From an uncultured Rubritalea sp. (GTDB taxonomy: Bacteria; Verrucomicrobiota; Verrucomicrobiia; Verrucomicrobiales; Akkermansiaceae), in contig CALFBV010000105.1 of assembly GCA_937951395.1 (NCBI GenBank), forward strand, positions 1 through 8,564: 8,564 nucleotides of DNA, written 5' to 3'. The translations under genes were made by a program, and so were the position numbers. Of the stretch, positions 1-7,209 are shown piece after piece; position 1 is the stretch's first letter; the number at the start of each line of letters is the position of its first letter. Under the pieces are notes generated by a model, which worked only from the letters and a program-made list of their open reading frames with translations, did no database searches and had not been told where the DNA came from.

Positions 1-1319
1 CCCATGTCGTCTGCTAGGATGCCGTTGAAGCCGGATTTGGTTAGAAATTGCATCCAGTAGTAGCCATCTAACTGGTAGTCACGGAGTGTGGCTTCTAGTC
101 CGTCCGGGATGCTGACTTTATCGATTTTAGTGAATGACATCACCTGTTCAGCGATTTCTTCGATATCATCAGGAACTTCTATTTCTATCTCTTCATCACC
201 TGCGAGTAGAGCCGCTTCTAGCTTCTGGAGTTTGATAGGGCCATCGGTGAATTTAAATTCTAAAATCTGTCCCAGCGTTGTGAGAATATGGCGGAACCTT
301 CCCACTGGGAGTGCTAGACCTCGGCCATCTGGTAAGAATACTAAAAACTCCTGACCTAGAGGTAAGTTTTCTGTTAGAGTGAGGAAGTCATTATCTAACA
401 GAGTGGCGAGTATGGGCTGGAGTTCAAATTTCTCGCCATCTATCTCAAATCCAGCCGAGAGATTAAACCACCCTTTGCTTTCTTCCACGATCTCTGCGCT
501 CCAAGTATCCGTGCGGAAGATCAGCGGCTTTAGCCCCACGTGAGGAGAGAGTTGTACTGTCCATCCGCGTTTTTCCAAAGCCGGGATAGCCTCATGCTGA
601 AACCTCTGCCAATAAAAATCTGGATGCGACCATTGCTGTTTATCAGGAGCATAAAGTGGACCTTTATGCGGAGGCGCAGCAGTTTTCTTTAGTGATGATG
701 GAGGTTCTTCCGCACCTGGCAAGAGATCTAGCGCGTAGAGAGTCTGAAGTGCTTGTATTTCTTCAGTGCGGTCACGCGGTGGACGTATATTTCCAGCGGG
801 ATCCAGTGGATGAATCTGGTCCTTATACTTAGCATACGCATGGGCATAGATGTCTGGCAGGTAAGCCAGTCTATCACCCCTAGGTCTGCGTTCTATACGG
901 AGCAAAAAACTTACCTCTGATGCGGGCTTATTCTCGGTGTTTCCAGGTGCTGCTAGAGTCTGCTGAGGGATTTCACCCACCACATCACCGAAGGCTTTAG
1001 CGAGTCGTTCTCCGCGAGCTAAATGGATCAGGGTCGCCGCGCTGTGGTGACAATTTATCTGCTGATCACATGAACAAGAAGCATCTAACATATAGGTGCC
1101 ATTTTCTTTCCAAATGGCGATAATAGCCTCATTTTGATGACTAGACTTATCCATCACATAGCCCACTAGCTCAGCATCTCCAGTATCTAAAATAGTAGCA
1201 GATGACTGCGCTACTAGCCTGCTGTGAGCTATCTTCTTTCCAGCTGCGAGTGATCCAGACGCAAAGGCTCTCTGCCAGTCCTCTGCCTGGAGAAACTCTA
1301 CCACGTCTTCTTTAGTCAT
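1..1319 (-). CDS. SWIM zinc-finger SNF2-family helicase, N-terminal 439 codons (partial)
   Basis: The open frame runs leftward from ATG at 1319 and leaves the window without a stop. Near residues 82-92 it has C-x-C-x5-C-x-H (C82, C84, C90, H92), the SWIM zinc-binding signature. At the far end, residues 412-439 read as the SNF2 Q-motif (LRDYQLDGYYW) followed by GILADDM, which in the family continues into the Walker A lysine; that lysine lies beyond position 1. The roughly 300 residues between are acidic and match the position of the SNF2-associated region in bacterial SWIM-SNF2 proteins, which are usually about 1000 residues long. The expected role is an ATP-driven DNA translocase acting on protein-DNA complexes; substrate unknown. 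An upstream ATG at about 1340 is out of frame, so 1319 is the best start. A weak GTGAG precedes it. Confidence 0.9.
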   Translation of the reverse strand, partial: MTKEDVVEFLQAEDWQRAFASGSLAAGKKIAHSRLVAQSSATILDTGDAELVGYVMDKSSHQNEAIIAIWKENGTYMLDASCSCDQQINCHHSAATLIHLARGERLAKAFGDVVGEIPQQTLAAPGNTENKPASEVSFLLRIERRPRGDRLAYLPDIYAHAYAKYKDQIHPLDPAGNIRPPRDRTEEIQALQTLYALDLLPGAEEPPSSLKKTAAPPHKGPLYAPDKQQWSHPDFYWQRFQHEAIPALEKRGWTVQLSPHVGLKPLIFRTDTWSAEIVEESKGWFNLSAGFEIDGEKFELQPILATLLDNDFLTLTENLPLGQEFLVFLPDGRGLALPVGRFRHILTTLGQILEFKFTDGPIKLQKLEAALLAGDEEIEIEVPDDIEEIAEQVMSFTKIDKVSIPDGLEATLRDYQLDGYYWMQFLTKSGFNGILADDM

Positions 1320-1384
1320 GCTCACAAGAGAGACCTATCATGTCCGATGTTAGATAGCAAAGTGGAATAAGTTGCAGAACTTAC

Positions 1385-1425
1385 TATCTAGCTTAAGGGA
1401 CTAAGTAATATACTTAGTATCTAGC
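1385..1425. repeat. Palindrome flanked by TATCTAGC direct repeats
   Basis: In the 157-base gap between the two minus-strand genes, ACTAAGTA (1400-1407) and TACTTAGT (1411-1418) form a perfect 8-bp inverted repeat with a 3-base centre. The octamer TATCTAGC occurs at 1385-1392 and again at 1418-1425. A second, looser inverted repeat pairs TAGATAG near 1350 with CTATCTA near 1384-1390. No T-run follows on the minus strand, so it is not a typical intrinsic terminator for the upstream gene. It could be an operator or part of the helicase gene's promoter region. Confidence 0.45.
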
Positions 1426-1476
1426 GTGCTAGTAATCAGCGCGTAGAGGTAGTAAGGTGGAATTTGTATACTCAAT

Positions 1477-2910
1477 TTAGCACCTAGCGCGTCTAGTAAT
1501 GAATCCGATTGAGGCAAGTGCGAGTAGCATCGCTGTGCTAGGCTCAGGAATGCTCTCGGAGATGAGCTCTATTTCACTACGCCATGCCAGTGAATATGCT
1601 GAAGCGTCCCCGACATCGGAACTTACTTTAAGGTTATAAGTACCAGCCTCGAGATCATCACCTGCTATTCCTGAGTTGAGGTAAATGTGTTCCACATTAT
1701 CTACAGAGCTATCACTAAGCTGAATGAGGGTGCCTAAGCTGTCAGTAAGTTCTAACTTCAGGTCGCTGACTGTTGCGCTAGAGAAATCGATGCTGTCCAC
1801 CTCTCTATTCCAAGTAAGAACGGCAGAAAATTCTGTTAGTAAATGAGCTGGATCAATGGTGAATGAGTAGGTGTTAACGGTGCTCGCGACAAGCTCTGCA
1901 TAGTCCCAGCCGATGTGGTTGGCAGAGCCACTAGAACCAACGGCCTTTTCACCAGCGGCTTGTATATTAAAACTGTTATGAACGTTGACTTCTCCTGCTC
2001 CGTAGTGGGCATCTAGTGATTGAGTGTCGGTGCGTGACCATGATGTCTCGAAGGCTTTTCCTTCTTTAGTCGCGCCAGCCATGAGAACTGCTTTTTGAGT
2101 AGTTATCTGCTCATAGTTCGCAGTGGAGTGTGAGCTGCTGAGGAGTACCGCCGCTGAGGCTGAGACTTGCGGGGTTGCGTAACTAGTAAGTGAATCTGGA
2201 GCTACGAGATCTGGCTTTACTCTTCCTGCTCCTTCTATAGTGGTGGCTCCTGTGCTGTGAGCGCCATTTGTTAGGCCTACTGAAATGCCGTTGTAGTTAT
2301 GAGCTAGAAGCGCCGGGACTGTTGTGCCAGAGCCATTGTTTAGCCCTACTACACCGAGTGTGTTATCACGAGCTAGAGAGTAGTCGAAGCGCTTGATAGC
2401 TTCTGCAGTAAGGGCGGGGAGAGGGTTATTATTTACATCAGAGAAGCCATTAGAGATGTAGGAGTGGTTCATGATCTTTTCTGTGAAGACAGTAGGTTGT
2501 CTTGATGCTGGGCTTCCGCCTGTTGCGCCTGTTTTTAATCCGCCACTAACTAGGTAATCCCCAGCACTATAAACATTAACATCCGTGATTCCCGAGGCTA
2601 TGGATCCCGTGTTGCCAAAGAAGCGTGTAGAGACAGTTGTAGCATGACTGGATACCCCACCAGAGGTTCCTGAGGCATCTGTGATCGTTTTTCCCGTGAA
2701 CTGGCTAGATGCCGTATTTGGGGTATAGTTAGTGGTTCCTGAAGCGTTAGCTTCAACAATACCTACTGAAATGCCAGCACCCCTAGGTGTGGCTACGCCT
2801 TCTTGTGCCTCAAGCGAGGTGAAGCCAATATCATCAAACCAAGCTTGTGCAGAGGTCGTAGTGATCATAGTGGCTGTGCTTGATAGTAGTAAAATAAAGA
2901 ACTTGAGCAT
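1477..2910 (-). CDS. Secreted S8 (subtilisin)-like protein with PEP-CTERM sorting signal
   Basis: The 477-residue protein begins with a signal peptide (basic K3, hydrophobic FFILLL, likely cleavage after SAQA near residue 23). Residues about 45-255 follow the order of subtilases: GISVGIVEANASG (50s), SSHATTVS with H89, IMNHS, VVGLNNGSG (about 187-195, oxyanion-hole position), KPDLVAP and TSYATP with S243. The Asp normally found in the first motif appears to be Glu (E53). Residues about 340-445 look like a beta-rich pre-C-terminal domain. The tail SIPEPSTAMLLALASIGFI followed by RRAR and a final Cys is a PEP-CTERM signal, which in known systems is handled by an exosortase at the cell envelope. 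It is likely exported and surface-associated or released. Whether it is an active protease is uncertain because of E53. The start is fixed by the signal peptide and the promoter. Confidence 0.88.
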   Translation of the reverse strand: MLKFFILLLSSTATMITTTSAQAWFDDIGFTSLEAQEGVATPRGAGISVGIVEANASGTTNYTPNTASSQFTGKTITDASGTSGGVSSHATTVSTRFFGNTGSIASGITDVNVYSAGDYLVSGGLKTGATGGSPASRQPTVFTEKIMNHSYISNGFSDVNNNPLPALTAEAIKRFDYSLARDNTLGVVGLNNGSGTTVPALLAHNYNGISVGLTNGAHSTGATTIEGAGRVKPDLVAPDSLTSYATPQVSASAAVLLSSSHSTANYEQITTQKAVLMAGATKEGKAFETSWSRTDTQSLDAHYGAGEVNVHNSFNIQAAGEKAVGSSGSANHIGWDYAELVASTVNTYSFTIDPAHLLTEFSAVLTWNREVDSIDFSSATVSDLKLELTDSLGTLIQLSDSSVDNVEHIYLNSGIAGDDLEAGTYNLKVSSDVGDASAYSLAWRSEIELISESIPEPSTAMLLALASIGFITRRARC

Positions 2911-2916
2911 TGTTCA

Positions 2917-2944
2917 TGTATATATAACGGGTTTTATATGTCAA
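2917..2944 (-). promoter_or_regulatory. Sigma70-like promoter of the PEP-CTERM gene, leaderless
   Basis: Read on the minus strand, a perfect TTGACA (2944-2939) is separated by 16 bases from TATACA (2922-2917). The start codon at 2910 lies seven bases downstream of the -10 element, where transcription would begin, so the mRNA would have essentially no 5' leader and needs no ribosome binding site. No Shine-Dalgarno sequence is visible. Confidence 0.65.
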
Positions 2945-3290
2945 TGAGAAACCAGTTATTGTCAGGGAAATCCAGGGCGAGTTAGCCATGGATGGTAATG
3001 GTGGAAGGAAAACAATCTATTGACTAGCTGTTTACCGTAGCTGAAATAGCATCTCCAGCTAGAGGTGAGAGGGCTTACACTTTTCAGAGGTGTCTGAAGT
3101 TAGTTTTTATTTTATATCTGTTAGATTGCGTTCGGTGAAAATTGTGTTAATTCTATCCCATCATGTTCAAGCAATTCAATATTTCTATTGTGCTTCTCGC
3201 ACACGTTTGATCCAGATTCAGAGGACGATTTATTAATCTTCAGGAAGCTGGCTATTCACCCGTGTGACATTAGCCCGAATCTACTAACAG

Positions 3291-3312
3291 CTCAGTTACT
3301 TTATAAACTGAG
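3291..3312. promoter_or_regulatory. Operator-like palindrome CTCAGTT-N8-AACTGAG
   Basis: A perfect 7-bp inverted repeat with an AT-rich 8-base centre lies 95 bases before the 833-aa gene. It covers the position expected for the -35 region of the extended -10 promoter immediately downstream, which is the usual placement of a dimeric regulator site. The regulator is unknown. Confidence 0.4.
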
Positions 3313-3323
3313 TATATTTCTTT

Positions 3324-3331
3324 GCTAAAAT
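3324..3331 (+). promoter_or_regulatory. Candidate extended -10 promoter of the 833-aa gene
   Basis: GCTAAAAT, preceded by T, gives TGC-TAAAAT: an extended -10 with a 5/6 match to TATAAT. The -35 region 17 bases upstream is poor (ATAAAC), which extended -10 promoters tolerate. The predicted transcription start near 3338 would leave a leader of about 70 bases. The same TGC-TANNNT pattern appears in the promoter at 6012-6040. Confidence 0.4.
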
Positions 3332-3406
3332 TCAATGCAGAGACCCTAACTAAGAGCACAGTATTATCATGCCCGTGATCTTGGAAACAATACGATAGAA
3401 ATAAGT

Positions 3407-5908
3407 ATGAAACGATTTTCAAAGGTGGTGCGTCACCCTCATAAATTGACGCAATGGTCAGCTGGTATAAGAAAAAAAGCGGATAAAGATAAAAAGAAAA
3501 CAAGAGTGATGTTCTGCGAAGAACAGAGGGTCACCCGAGAGGGCATGCAAGTAAACCCTGGCTCACACAATAACGTAAGCCATATTTACCAAGCATGGAT
3601 GGCGCTTAAAAAGACGCGCAACGATGTAGAAACTCTAGAGAATTTACTAGAGGTGCTGCTCGGATCCTGTGTGAACCCGTGCGAGTGTGTTCAGAAATCT
3701 GTAATCCTGCAGGGAGATATCCGCGCACTGCTGTCTGATAAAAAACTAGTCTGTCAGCTGCTCGTGAAATTATCAGGTCACTGGGAGAAAGCGGTTACTG
3801 GCATGGTGCTCTCAAGCGATGTTTGTAAGTTGCTACTAGAAAATAAACCACAATCACATGAGGAGGTGAGTGTAGAGATCCTACGCCTGTTTGGCTGGAC
3901 CGCTAAGCTAGGTGAACAGGAGGCTACAGGTCAGCATTTATCGGAAATAATGCCATGGCTTAGCTCACAAGATAATCTAACAGCTAGAATTATCTGTGAT
4001 GACTGGGAACGCCTTCCTAATGGATTAGTAGGTAAAGTTCTTTTTGCCTTCAGCCACCCAGGATCTCTGCGTAGCTGGATGAATGTGCTACTGACTCTAG
4101 ACGCGAAAGATGGGAGTCATCTAATGTGGATTCTGTTAGATCGAGATCTAGATACATACATCGTTACAGACAATGTAGCGCCCATCCTTAGTTATGCGTT
4201 CTACCAGAAACGGGTCCTTAAGGATGATCAGCGCGTGTTGCAGTTTGTAGCCTATTTATTCAAGGGGATGACCGTAAAGCGCCTAGAGTGCTTACTAAAG
4301 CTAGAGAGACACACCGAGAAACGCAGCGCAGCTCACCACAGCAGCAGTGAAGGAGTAGATGATTATGATGCGCTTAAACCGTTTATCGAGTACTTTACCG
4401 AAGATCAAATCCTCGAAGCGTGGGCTGGAGACTTCATCTCGGATCATTGGCGATATGCTGCTAGTAGCATGAAGCGCCATGACTTAAATGAGAAAGAGAG
4501 GAAGCGTTTCGCAACTCTAATGGTGGATCAATCTGCTTACCTAGAAGGTGATAAACAAGATATACGATGGTTCATCGATGCCGCAGCGATGTCTTATAAA
4601 TCAGTAGATGAGAAATTCCATAGTAAGCTCAGCTATCTCTTATACTTCAGGTTTAACTCCGAAGAGAGTCTAGAAAAATGGAAGTTGATGCTTAAGATGG
4701 TGCTCATTGTATGTGGCCCTAAAATGAACGCTAAGAGTTGTATTAGCTCACTGTTCATTTCCCTGGAAACTGAAAATGTAGAAGATCTATTCCTTAAAAA
4801 CCTACAGCCAAAAGCGTGGAAAAATTTGGATGACTATATGAGATCAGAGAATAGGGGAGACATCATGACAGATGGGCTAGATAGGGTTTTAGAATATGAT
4901 CGTAGTTTAATACACACAGTAATCAGAGGGCTAAATTCATCTCCAGTAATCACTCTAAAGGCAATATCTGACATAGGTCTATACCCTAAATCTGATGTTA
5001 AGAGTGTATTTCAGTGGTTAGAATACCATCCTCTCTATGGGCAAAATGGATCAGACATTTCTCAGAGATGCTCTATTCTAAATCATTTATCTACAGATCA
5101 TCCATCAGTAGATCTGCCCAGGAAGATGATCAAGATAGTGCTAAATGACGGTGGTATAAACTCACTCCGTAAAGAAGTAAGAGAAAAGGAAGAGGCTAAA
5201 CTAGAAGCAGCAGAGATGCGTATGCTATTCACTGCCATATCAGATTACATGAGCGTATCGCTCACTACGGTAATGGGATCTAAAGATGTGGACAGTCACT
5301 CTATGGCGATGATTAACACAACGAAGCGTAATCGCCGTGGAGGCAGACGCGCTTTGAAGCGACATAGTCGCAAAGGTGAATCCGCCAGACTACTGCACCC
5401 ATCTAATATACTATGGTTTAAAAAGCCTAACGCGTTCTGGAGACCAGCAGTCTGGATTAAAGGTGTTTCAGAGGAATTGACTCTAGTGAACATAGGAAAG
5501 GTGACCATTCAAACTGAGCACCGCCTAGCAGAGATTCTAAAAATGGGAACCTACGTCAACAGCTGTCTTTCCATGGGTGGATGTAATCAACACTCTGCGA
5601 TCGCTAATGCACTAGACGCCAACAAGCGCGTTCTCTACCTACACGATAGCGAGGGGAAATTCATCGCTCGTCAATTACTCGCAGTTACCAAGGAGAGAAA
5701 GCTAGCCTGCTTCATGGTCTACCACTCAGGCCATCAGCATGATCGCAAGATGATCGAGTATTGTTTTGCTAGGACAAATAAGAAGTTCGCCGCAGAGCTG
5801 GGGCTCACCATTCAAGATGAGTCTGAATACGAAATAGAGAGGGTGATCTGTAAGGATTGGTATGATGACGGTATCTGGATTCATCCTAAAGATGAAGAAG
5901 CTTCATAA
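3407..5908 (+). CDS. 833-aa protein of unknown function with conserved-looking C-terminal domain
   Basis: I do not recognise this family with confidence. The N-terminus (1-33) is strongly basic and probably unstructured. Residues about 55-610 look mainly helical, with repeated Leu/Trp-rich segments that could be a HEAT-like or TPR-like solenoid, ending in a charged helix (KEEAKLEAAEMRM, about 597-609). A very basic patch follows at 639-656 (KRNRRGGRRALKRHSRK), suited to nucleic-acid binding. The last about 130 residues form a compact domain with MGTYVNSCLSMGGCNQHS (C720, C726), then NALDANKRVLYLHDSEGKFIAR (split here only for description: NALDANK at 734-740, RVLYLH at 741-746, ARQLLA at 754-759). 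This resembles the 'conserved Cys, then strand-D-x-G-K strand' plan of PcfJ-like domains, but only in outline. No signal peptide or membrane segment is seen, so it is probably cytoplasmic. ATG 3407 is the first in-frame Met; no Shine-Dalgarno is visible; M34 is an alternative start. It lies 1.1 kb upstream of a tRNA array on the same strand. Confidence 0.85.
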   Translation: MKRFSKVVRHPHKLTQWSAGIRKKADKDKKKTRVMFCEEQRVTREGMQVNPGSHNNVSHIYQAWMALKKTRNDVETLENLLEVLLGSCVNPCECVQKSVILQGDIRALLSDKKLVCQLLVKLSGHWEKAVTGMVLSSDVCKLLLENKPQSHEEVSVEILRLFGWTAKLGEQEATGQHLSEIMPWLSSQDNLTARIICDDWERLPNGLVGKVLFAFSHPGSLRSWMNVLLTLDAKDGSHLMWILLDRDLDTYIVTDNVAPILSYAFYQKRVLKDDQRVLQFVAYLFKGMTVKRLECLLKLERHTEKRSAAHHSSSEGVDDYDALKPFIEYFTEDQILEAWAGDFISDHWRYAASSMKRHDLNEKERKRFATLMVDQSAYLEGDKQDIRWFIDAAAMSYKSVDEKFHSKLSYLLYFRFNSEESLEKWKLMLKMVLIVCGPKMNAKSCISSLFISLETENVEDLFLKNLQPKAWKNLDDYMRSENRGDIMTDGLDRVLEYDRSLIHTVIRGLNSSPVITLKAISDIGLYPKSDVKSVFQWLEYHPLYGQNGSDISQRCSILNHLSTDHPSVDLPRKMIKIVLNDGGINSLRKEVREKEEAKLEAAEMRMLFTAISDYMSVSLTTVMGSKDVDSHSMAMINTTKRNRRGGRRALKRHSRKGESARLLHPSNILWFKKPNAFWRPAVWIKGVSEELTLVNIGKVTIQTEHRLAEILKMGTYVNSCLSMGGCNQHSAIANALDANKRVLYLHDSEGKFIARQLLAVTKERKLACFMVYHSGHQHDRKMIEYCFARTNKKFAAELGLTIQDESEYEIERVICKDWYDDGIWIHPKDEEAS

Positions 5909-5941
5909 AAATTATCTGTTAGAGATTAGCTCAGGACATTG

Positions 5942-6004
5942 CTATATCTTAACCCGATCATATTTCCCTCTTTTTTGGAATCTGACCGAGTAAGAAAGAT
6001 ATAG
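5942..6004. repeat. 9-bp inverted repeat downstream of the 833-aa gene
   Basis: CTATATCTT (5942-5950) and AAGATATAG (5996-6004) are perfect reverse complements 45 bases apart, with TTTTG immediately after the right arm. It could act as a weak terminator or stabilise the mRNA end, but the AT-rich arms and large loop make this uncertain. Confidence 0.3.
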
Positions 6005-6011
6005 TTTTGTC

Positions 6012-6040
6012 TTGCTATTAATTCTTATCTGTGCTAGAGT
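6012..6040 (+). promoter_or_regulatory. Sigma70-like promoter TTGCTA-17-TAGAGT with extended -10
   Basis: TTGCTA (6012-6017) is exactly 17 bases from TAGAGT (6035-6040), which is preceded by TGC, an extended -10. Transcription would start near 6047. This gives a short unit ending at the terminator 6334-6364, about 310 bases long. Confidence 0.6.
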
Positions 6041-6061
6041 CCGCCAACTTCAACGCAAACC

Positions 6062-6298
6062 ATGTTACAAACAATCTACAGATCAACATCAATCCAGGGC
6101 TCACCAGTCTGCCTCGATTCCTATACAGGGAGTCAGTCAAGCAGTGTGCTTGGGATGATTTGGCGAGAGATGTGTTCAATAGCGGGGAAACTTGAGTTAA
6201 GTGAAGATCCAGTGACAATGTTTACCAAATCGACCGTTGATATTCTCATATCAGAGAAAAATCATAAACTCAACCAGGAAGGCGCGCATTCAGTATAG
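6062..6298 (+). CDS. Possible small protein (78 aa), unknown, or a small RNA
   Basis: The reading frame starts 15 bases after the predicted transcription start and ends 35 bases before an intrinsic terminator, so it fills the transcript. It has no Shine-Dalgarno sequence and no recognised motif; the second half (EDPVTMFTKSTVDILISEK) looks more protein-like than the first. A second plus frame (stop at 6193-6195) also reads plausibly through the first half (LYRESVKQCAWDDLARDVF), so either a frameshifted gene or an untranslated RNA of about 310 bases is an alternative. Its position between the 833-aa gene and the tRNA array is suggestive only. Confidence 0.35.
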   Translation: MLQTIYRSTSIQGSPVCLDSYTGSQSSSVLGMIWREMCSIAGKLELSEDPVTMFTKSTVDILISEKNHKLNQEGAHSV

Positions 6299-6333
6299 AT
6301 AGAAAACCTATAAGACATAAGGAACTATACTGA

Positions 6334-6364
6334 CTCGCTCTCCGAAAACGGAAGCGGGTTTTTT
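6334..6364 (+). terminator. Rho-independent terminator
   Basis: CTCGCTCTCCG (6334-6344) pairs with CGGAAGCGGG (6349-6358) with one bulged C, closing an AAAA loop, and is followed by six T (6359-6364). It ends the short unit started at 6047 and would also stop read-through from the 833-aa gene. Confidence 0.8.
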
Positions 6365-7029
6365 GTTGCCCAGAGAGAAGTAAAAGAAACTAACTTACCG
6401 CTCCAATTACAAATTTAGAATTAAATAACCAGAAACTTAACAAAAAACAGGCGTGAACATATCGTCAAACCACAGAATAATTTAATACAAACTACATAGC
6501 AAGATACTGAGAATAGCCTCCACCAGCTGTAACTGGTGAAGGCCTCGGATTAGACCGCTGACAAAATAATTGTCCTGAAAGCAGACAATCAACGTGAAAA
6601 TAGATTACGCTTTTAGATGCAATATGTCAAGTGATAGGGAGACCTATGTCTAATTACTTAGTTAATAATAATAAATTAACTAGCTATATTTTGTGTCTAA
6701 AAGGTATCCATTGGGAGGTGAGCCTGAATCACCAAAACGTCCGCCTGAGAAATCCTGCGGCTGTGGCTCGGAAACGAGCGACAAGGGTGTTCGTTTCTTA
6801 AAAAATGAAATGATGACTTATGAAATAGTCTAGTGCTGCTCACAGTATTTCCATGCGATGAGGCCAACCTATATTTAAATAATAAAAACAAACTACGAGT
6901 GCGAAGGCGGATCCTAGATCCTCTAAATCGCTGCTGTTGAATCAGCACAGGATAGTAAAGGTGATGGCGATTCCAGGTAAATGTAAACCGAGCTAAAAAA
7001 GACAATTAATAAGTCGTTTCTAATAAAAT
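6365..7029. other. Gene-free, hairpin-dense region upstream of the tRNA array
   Basis: No credible protein gene is seen. Several local hairpins occur: 6516-6543 (11-bp arms, one mismatch, loop CTGTAA), 6569-6589 (ATTGTC/GACAAT), 6634-6647 (ATAGG-GAGA-CCTAT), 6659-6682 (8-bp arms), 6717-6733 (GGTGA-7-TCACC), 6741-6760 (CCGC/GCGG), 6766-6779 (GCTCG-GAAA-CGAGC), 6909-6921 (GGATC-CTA-GATCC) and 6932-6947 (TGCTG-TTGAAT-CAGCA). Two have GNRA tetraloops, as in structured RNAs. The last resembles a T-arm with one base lost. It may hold a structured RNA, decayed tRNA genes, or both. Confidence 0.4.
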
Positions 7030-7098
7030 ACGTAGGGCATCAGCATGCAGAATGGATTCCAAATCCGATCATCCTAGGGGCAGCACCTAGTCTGCGTG
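7030..7098 (+). tRNA. tRNA-Trp(CCA)-like, unusual T-loop and short D-arm
   Basis: The acceptor ACGTAGG (7030-7036) pairs with TCTGCGT (7091-7097) at 7/7 with two wobbles. The anticodon loop TTCCAAA (7057-7063) gives CCA at 7059-7061. The T-stem CTAGG/CCTAG (7074-7078, 7086-7090) is perfect, but its loop is GGCAGCA, not TTCRANY. The D-arm is small and irregular (possibly GCAT-CAGC-ATGC). The discriminator is G (7098), as expected for Trp; CCA is not encoded. The anticodon stem has only four pairs. It is the first member of the array. Confidence 0.55.
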
Positions 7099-7102
7099 TT
7101 TC

Positions 7103-7196
7103 ATTTATCTTTTAGCATGTGGTCATTTTGACCGCATTGTGAGGCCTTGGAGGGGTGCATAGTAGCCAATGAGTGACCACATGCTAAATGATAAAT
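7103..7196. repeat. 94-base inverted-repeat element with 23-bp arms
   Basis: The arms 7103-7125 and 7174-7196 are reverse complements over 23 bp with one mismatch; the inner 15 bp (TTTAGCATGTGGTCA) are perfect. The 48-base interior has no ORF. GGTCA in the left arm could instead pair with TGACC at 7129-7133, giving an alternative fold. Five T (7196-7200) end the right arm. It could be a MITE-like insertion, a long processing stem cut by RNase III, an unusual terminator or a separate structured RNA. No clear target-site duplication is visible. Confidence 0.7.
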
Positions 7197-7209
7197 TTTT
7201 AATATTAAA

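Larger units (their letters stand above)
2945..3406. other. Divergent intergenic region, no convincing gene
   Basis: This 462-base stretch separates the minus-strand PEP-CTERM gene from the plus-strand 833-aa gene. It contains a small hairpin TGTGC-TTCTC-GCACA (3189-3203), the operator-like palindrome at 3291-3312 and a candidate promoter for the 833-aa gene. A stop-free plus frame (3125-3329) has protein-like runs but no ATG and no ribosome binding site, so it is not called. Confidence 0.6.

Noticed and set aside
88..354. Plus-strand 88-aa open frame
   Set aside because: It lies wholly antisense to the SNF2 helicase frame, is Ser-rich and has no start signals.
2732..2947. Plus-strand 71-aa open frame
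   Set aside because: Antisense to the signal-peptide end of the PEP-CTERM gene; composition mirrors the opposite strand.
3125..3329. Stop-free plus frame with protein-like runs (HTFDPDSEDD, ISPNLLTAQLLYKL)
   Set aside because: No ATG and no ribosome binding site, and it overlaps the operator-like palindrome and candidate promoter. It could be a relic, but I cannot support it.
5296..5508. Minus-strand 70-aa open frame
   Set aside because: Antisense inside the 833-aa gene.
6018..6218. Minus-strand 66-aa open frame
   Set aside because: Overlaps the promoter and the small plus-strand unit; no own promoter seen.
6047..6364. tmRNA
   Set aside because: The length is suitable, but there is no alanine-tRNA-like end, no T-arm and no CCA before the terminator.
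6697..7005. Minus-strand 102-aa open frame
   Set aside because: Rich in Arg, Ser, His and Phe, with no start signal, in the hairpin-dense region; probably chance.
7024..7029. TAAAAT as the -10 element of the array promoter
   Set aside because: It would start transcription inside the first tRNA, and no -35 element fits.
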